DNA of 64,000 bases, taken from assembly GCA_963663635.2 (NCBI GenBank), contig CAXXMY010000011.1, forward strand, positions 496,001 to 560,000. Reading direction: 5' to 3'. This document shows, one piece after another, positions 60,391 through 64,000 of this stretch; position 1 is the stretch's first letter; every line of letters starts with the position of its first letter. Below the pieces are notes generated by a model that saw only the letters and a list, made by a program, of their open reading frames with translations, had not been told where the DNA came from and did not search any database. The position numbers were made by a program, and so were the translations under genes. The DNA comes from Poriferisodalis sp963663635. GTDB taxonomy: Bacteria; Actinomycetota; Acidimicrobiia; Acidimicrobiales; Poriferisodalaceae.

Positions 60391-62004
60391 ATGCGAAGGC
60401 TGATCTGCGCAGTGGTCGCCACGAGTGTGCTGGCGGCAGCGTGTTCAGCCGGTTCCGGCGAGTCGCAGTCGGACATCGACGACACCGCCCCTGCGGCTCC
60501 AGCGACAACGGCGGCCGAATCGGCGGCCGGTACCGATGTCGATGTCGATGTCGATGTCGATACCGAAGCGAATACGGCTCCGGTCGACGAGGAGCCGACA
60601 CCGACGACAGAGCCGTTCTTTCCCCGTACCGACGACGGGCGACCGTTCCTCGAGCTGTCGCTGGAGGAGAAGATCGACGAATTCCTCAACTTGCCCCACA
60701 ACACGGCGTTCGCCGCCAACATCGCAGCCGAGATGGGCCTGACGGGGGACGAGCGCTGGGTTCCGTGGATCCTTGACGTGATGCGCTTCGGCGGCACCCA
60801 GGACGTCACGTTGCAGGCGATGGGCGCACTCGAGACGCTGACCGGCGTCGAGAACACCGGGGACTTCAGCACCGACTACGTCCGTTACGGCTCGTGGTCG
60901 CGCAGCCGGGCGATTGACCCCGGAGAGGGCTACGAAATCTGGAAGGGAGTCCTCCTCGCCTACGTGGAGTTCCGTTACGAGGAACTGCTGGCACAGGTCA
61001 CCGACCGCGTCACGCTGGCCGCGATCCAGTGGGGCGGCGTGCGCCGCGGCGGCATTCCAGAGCTGAACAACCCGGACCGGCTGACCCCCGCCCAGGCCGA
61101 CTTCATGACGCCCGAAGAGTTGGTGCTCGGCGTCGTGATCAACGGCGAGGCCGTCGCGTATCCGGTGCGATTCCTGGCCCGACACGAACTGGCGAACGAT
61201 GTCGTCGGCGAGGTGCCAGTGGCGCTCGGCTATTGCACGCTGTGCCTCACTGCGCTGATGTTCGACCGGCGCCTGCCGAACGGCGATGTGCTGACGTTCC
61301 AGACCTCAGGCCTGCTGATGGACTCGAACAAGATCATGATCGACAACGAGACCGAGAGCCTGTGGAACCACCTCTCAGGCACTGCGTTCGCCGGGCCGCT
61401 GGCGGGCACCAAGCTCGAACAGTTTCCCGTCGCCACCGTGCGCTGGGAGGATTGGCTTGCCGACCATCCCGACACCGAGACGCTCGACAAACCGGGGCCG
61501 ACGTATTTCCCAGAGATGCCCGAGCGTCCGCCCATCACGTATGACTACACGCCGGGTGCTGCGTACAGGTCCTATTACTCAGCCTCCGAGCTGTGGTTCC
61601 CGACGTTCGAGACTCCCGACTGGTTCGACCTCAAAGAAGAGGTGGTGACCATCGACCGCAGCGGCAATTCGCTGGCGCTGAGCCTTCCGGAGCTGGAGCA
61701 GACCGGGCCGTTTGTGTACGTGCTCGCCGGCGAGCCGCTGGTGATCGTGCCGAACCAGGGCGGCGCTCGTGTCTACAGCGCTGCCGATGCGCAGGGTGTG
61801 CACAGCGACGCATGGCGTCACGAGGCTCCGGTCGAGCTTGCTCCCGGCGGCATTCTGCACGACCAGCTGCTGGTCACCGGCCTTGACGGACGCTCCGGAC
61901 TGGATATCGCGCTGCCGCGCATCGTGTCATCGCAGTCGTTCTGGTTTGCCTGGTATGGCCTGCATCCCGATACCGAGGTTTGGCCTCCCGTCGACGCCAG
62001 CTGA
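60391..62004 (+). CDS. DUF3179 domain lipoprotein
   Basis: The 537-residue protein has a lipobox signal peptide (VLAAACSAG, Cys at about 18), an acidic/Thr-Pro linker with a DVDVDVDVD run, and a DUF3179 domain: VLGVVINGEAVAYPVRFLARHELAND, VALGYCTLCLTALMFDRRL with a CxxC motif, and SGLLMDSNKIMIDNETESLWNHLSG. Function of DUF3179 is unknown; the CxxC and Asp-rich motifs suggest metal or redox chemistry outside the membrane. It is divergent from the deacetylase. Confidence 0.88.
   Translation: MRRLICAVVATSVLAAACSAGSGESQSDIDDTAPAAPATTAAESAAGTDVDVDVDVDTEANTAPVDEEPTPTTEPFFPRTDDGRPFLELSLEEKIDEFLNLPHNTAFAANIAAEMGLTGDERWVPWILDVMRFGGTQDVTLQAMGALETLTGVENTGDFSTDYVRYGSWSRSRAIDPGEGYEIWKGVLLAYVEFRYEELLAQVTDRVTLAAIQWGGVRRGGIPELNNPDRLTPAQADFMTPEELVLGVVINGEAVAYPVRFLARHELANDVVGEVPVALGYCTLCLTALMFDRRLPNGDVLTFQTSGLLMDSNKIMIDNETESLWNHLSGTAFAGPLAGTKLEQFPVATVRWEDWLADHPDTETLDKPGPTYFPEMPERPPITYDYTPGAAYRSYYSASELWFPTFETPDWFDLKEEVVTIDRSGNSLALSLPELEQTGPFVYVLAGEPLVIVPNQGGARVYSAADAQGVHSDAWRHEAPVELAPGGILHDQLLVTGLDGRSGLDIALPRIVSSQSFWFAWYGLHPDTEVWPPVDAS
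60535..60558 (+). repeat. Hexanucleotide microsatellite in the DUF3179 linker
   Basis: GATGTC is repeated four times in frame, giving alternating Asp-Val in the lipoprotein's linker. Copy-number changes would lengthen or shorten the linker without a frameshift. Confidence 0.85.
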
Positions 62005-62082
62005 GGGCGGCGGGCTCTGGGCGGCGTTCGGGGGGTCATCGGTATGCTGGCCGCTTGCTGAGCGGCACAATCTGCCGCCGTT

Positions 62083-62155
62083 GCCCCCATCGTCTAGCGG
62101 CCAAGGACACCACCCTCTCAAGGTGGCGGCACGGGTTCGAATCCCGTTGGGGGTG
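62083..62155 (+). tRNA. tRNA-Glu (anticodon CTC)
   Basis: A 73-base cloverleaf: acceptor GCCCCCA (62083-62089) with TGGGGGT (62148-62154, one G-T pair), discriminator G, anticodon stem CCACC/GGTGG with loop CTCTCAA (anticodon CTC), and T arm ACGGG-TTCGAAT-CCCGT. CCA is not encoded. It lies between the DUF3179 and DUF4032 genes. Confidence 0.95.
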
Positions 62156-62175
62156 CACCTGTTCGGGGGGTAGTC

Positions 62176-63467
62176 GTGGACTTGTCGGTGGTCACCCGGC
62201 AGGGACATCCCGACTTCTTGGACCTGCCGTGGGATCGGCCCCTGAAGCACTGGGACGATCTCACTGATCGGGTCGTTCGGGTCCGCCGGGGGCGCAGCCG
62301 CCATGTCGTTCGCATGGTCCGTTACGAAGAGCGGGTGTATGCGCTCAAGGAGACCCAGTACAGCCTGGCGCAGCACGAGTACCGGGTGCTGCGCCACCTC
62401 GAGAACGAGCGGCTGCCGGCAGTGCGACCGGTGGGCGTCGTGACCGGTCGGCGCACCAGCGACGGCACCGATCTCGACTCAGTGCTGGTGACTCGCTACT
62501 TGGACTTCTCGCTGCCGTACCAGCACGTCTTTCGCACAACCTCGGCGAACTTGCTTCGAGACCGTCTCCTCGATGCAGCGGTGGTGCTGCTGACCCGGCT
62601 TCACCTCGAAGGAATCTTCTGGGGCGACATTTCACTCGCCAACTTGCTCTTCCGGCGCGACGCGGGCGCACTCATGGCGTATCTCGTTGACGCAGAGACG
62701 GCGGAGTGCCAGCCACAACTGAGCGACGCGCTGCGCGAGCACGACTTGGAAATGGGAGCCGAGAACATTGCAGGAGGCCTTTACGACGCCATCAGCGGCG
62801 GCCTGCTCGAAGACCGAATAGATCCTCTCGAGGTAGCGGAGGAGCTCGCCGATCGGTACCGGCGGCTGTGGACCGAGCTCACCCGCGAGGACGTTGTGTC
62901 GGCAGACGAGCGGTGGCGGATCAATGCACGCATCGAGCGTCTGAACGAGTTGGGCTTCGACGTCGAGGAGCTCTCGATCGTGCGATCTGCCGACGGGTCC
63001 CGCTTGCGGATCCGTCCGATCGTGGTCGAAGAGGGGCACGCCCATCTGCGCCTGCGACGGCTCACCGGACTCGAGGTACAGGAGAACCAGGCACGCACTC
63101 TGCTCAATGCGCTTGATGCCTACGGACTGGTGCTCGAACGCGAAGCGGGGGCCGGCCGTTGCCTGAGGCTGTCAAGGCCTACCGCTGGTTGTCGGAGCGC
63201 TACGAGGCTGTCATCGAGGCCATTCCAGACCGCTATCGAGATCGCCTCGACAACGCCCAGATGATCTACGAGTTCATCCAGCACCGATATGAGCGTTCGA
63301 CGGCCGCGGGCCGTCAGGTCCACAACGACGAAGCGCTCGTCACCTTCGTCTCCGAGGTGCTCGACAATCTGCCGGCCGAGAAGACGCTGACTGGCGAAGG
63401 CCCAGACGACGATCCGATCTGGGTGTCGAGTTGGGCGACGGGCCAAAGCCCGGCGACGGGCCTGTAG
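62176..63467 (+). pseudogene. DUF4032 protein gene with a single-base frameshift
   Basis: GTG 62176 follows GGGGGG and begins MDLSVVTRQGHPDFLDLPWD. The N-terminal kinase-like part has YALKETQ and GIFWGDISLANLLF, recalling a lipopolysaccharide-kinase/RIO-type fold with HRD-like GDIS.N; DUF4032 follows. After LEREAG the frame drifts, while the usual C terminus PEAVKAYRWLSERYEAV to AGRQVHNDEALVTFVSEVLD lies one frame over. One extra G in the five-G run at 63147-63151 gives EAGGRPLPEAVKAYRW and a full protein of about 430 residues. Sequencing error at the homopolymer is quite possible. Confidence 0.8.
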
Positions 63468-63572
63468 CTCGCCCCAGGCAGCAGGTGGACGGATTGATGC
63501 GCCAAGAGATAGAACGGATCAATGAACGTTGCCGTGCGTCTGGCGACCCAGTGCTGCCACTGACCGCTCCTG

Positions 63573-64000
63573 ATGTCGACCGACCGCACGGCTGAACTGT
63601 CGTCGGATTGGCGGCGCCATCTGCCGATCCGGCGCACCACCGCAGCCGTTGACCTGGCGGCGGGCGGGACGCTGCCCGCAGTGTGGCTGAATCGCTGGAC
63701 GAGCGACCCTCAGCGCACCGTCGTGTTGGACTCGCACGACGGATGGGTGACCGGCGCGCAACTGCTCGAACGCAGCCAGCACCTCGCGCAGCGATTGGCT
63801 GGCGTCGGCATCGGGCCCGGCGATCGGGTGCTGATGAGCGGCCCGAGTTCGGCACGGCTCGCCGCGGCACACGCTGCGTTGCTGGGCATGGGCGCGGTGG
63901 TGGTCCCGATGAACGGTGCCTTCCGGGCCGACGAAGTTCGCGGCGTGGTGGCCGACTGCCGTCCCGCAGCTGCTCTTGTGGAGGGCGTCGGCAACCCCGG
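63573..64000 (+). CDS. AMP-binding acyl-CoA synthetase (5' part; continues beyond window)
   Basis: An open frame from ATG 63573 runs to the window edge (142 codons). It shows the N-terminal pattern of the ANL superfamily: GWVTGAQLLERSQHLAQRLAG, GIGPGDRVLMSGPSSARLAAAHAAL, LGMGAVVVPMNGAFRADEV and VVADCRPAAALV. The P-loop and later core motifs are outside. Fatty-acyl or acetoacetyl-type substrates are both possible. Confidence 0.85.
   Translation, partial: MSTDRTAELSSDWRRHLPIRRTTAAVDLAAGGTLPAVWLNRWTSDPQRTVVLDSHDGWVTGAQLLERSQHLAQRLAGVGIGPGDRVLMSGPSSARLAAAHAALLGMGAVVVPMNGAFRADEVRGVVADCRPAAALVEGVGNP

Noticed and set aside
1..64000. Mobile elements, prophage, CRISPR arrays or integrase-tRNA junctions
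   Set aside because: No transposase, integrase, terminal repeats, spacer-repeat pattern or tRNA 3'-end duplication was found; the lower-GC gene pair at 10-14 kb has no visible mobility gene.

Overview
The window is GC-rich with dense, mostly overlapping operons. It looks like chromosome from an actinobacterium, most plausibly of the Acidimicrobiia type; this is inferred from gene content and not tested. Pointers are GTG starts with GTGA/ATGA overlaps, DUF4032 and DUF3179 proteins, an LLM-class flavin oxidoreductase, mycobacterial-type SerC, citramalate synthase beside leuBCD, and tRNA-dependent amidation (GatCAB with a GluRS beside tRNA-Gln). No transposase, integrase, phage gene or CRISPR array was seen.

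Layout: (1) 1-10.1 kb, housekeeping: LysR regulator (partial), cysteine desulfurase-mnmA, ligA, gatC-gatA-gatB. (2) 10.2-14.2 kb, a probably imported pair of lower GC: a PHP/SMC-type ATPase split by a 98-bp tandem duplication, and an AlbA_2/HATPase protein. (3) 14.2-17 kb, MATE exporter and a PQQ-type sugar dehydrogenase lipoprotein. (4) 17-25.8 kb, amino-acid synthesis: ilvB-ilvN-ilvC behind an apparently leaderless leader peptide and attenuator, then YqgE, an RDD protein, serC, an aminotransferase and a short serA. (5) 25.9-34.4 kb, two amidohydrolases, a CobW-type GTPase and a dipeptide/oligopeptide ABC operon in visible decay: substrate-binding protein lacking its 5' end, one permease with an internal deletion, an amidohydrolase with a nonsense codon and lost blocks. 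(6) 34.6-45.2 kb, LLM monooxygenase, glutamine amidotransferase, Panacea-domain protein, leuDC-greA, leuB-cimA, gltX, tRNA-Gln. (7) 45.4-56 kb, a branched-chain amino-acid/amide ABC locus: livG, livF, two livH-livM pairs and two near-identical livK lipoproteins with near-identical terminators. (8) 56-64 kb, a nitroreductase-SRPBCC fusion (frameshifted), acyl-CoA dehydrogenase, a small-RNA candidate, a NYN nuclease (frameshifted), polysaccharide deacetylase, DUF3179 lipoprotein, tRNA-Glu, DUF4032 protein (frameshifted) and the start of an acyl-CoA synthetase.

The genes converge on branched-chain amino acids. IlvBNC, LeuBCD and CimA could supply isoleucine precursors through citramalate, while the liv locus imports such compounds. 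The GatCAB operon and gltX/tRNA-Gln describe Gln-tRNA(Gln) made through Glu-tRNA(Gln). A second theme is erosion: seven genes carry a duplication, deletion, stop or single-base shift. The large deletions cannot be base-calling errors. The three single-base shifts could be sequencing errors and need read support.

The points most worth following are the broken PHP-ATPase/AlbA_2 pair, the ilv attenuator, the double-ATGA small ORF inside gatCAB, the decaying opp operon, and the small-RNA candidate before the NYN gene.
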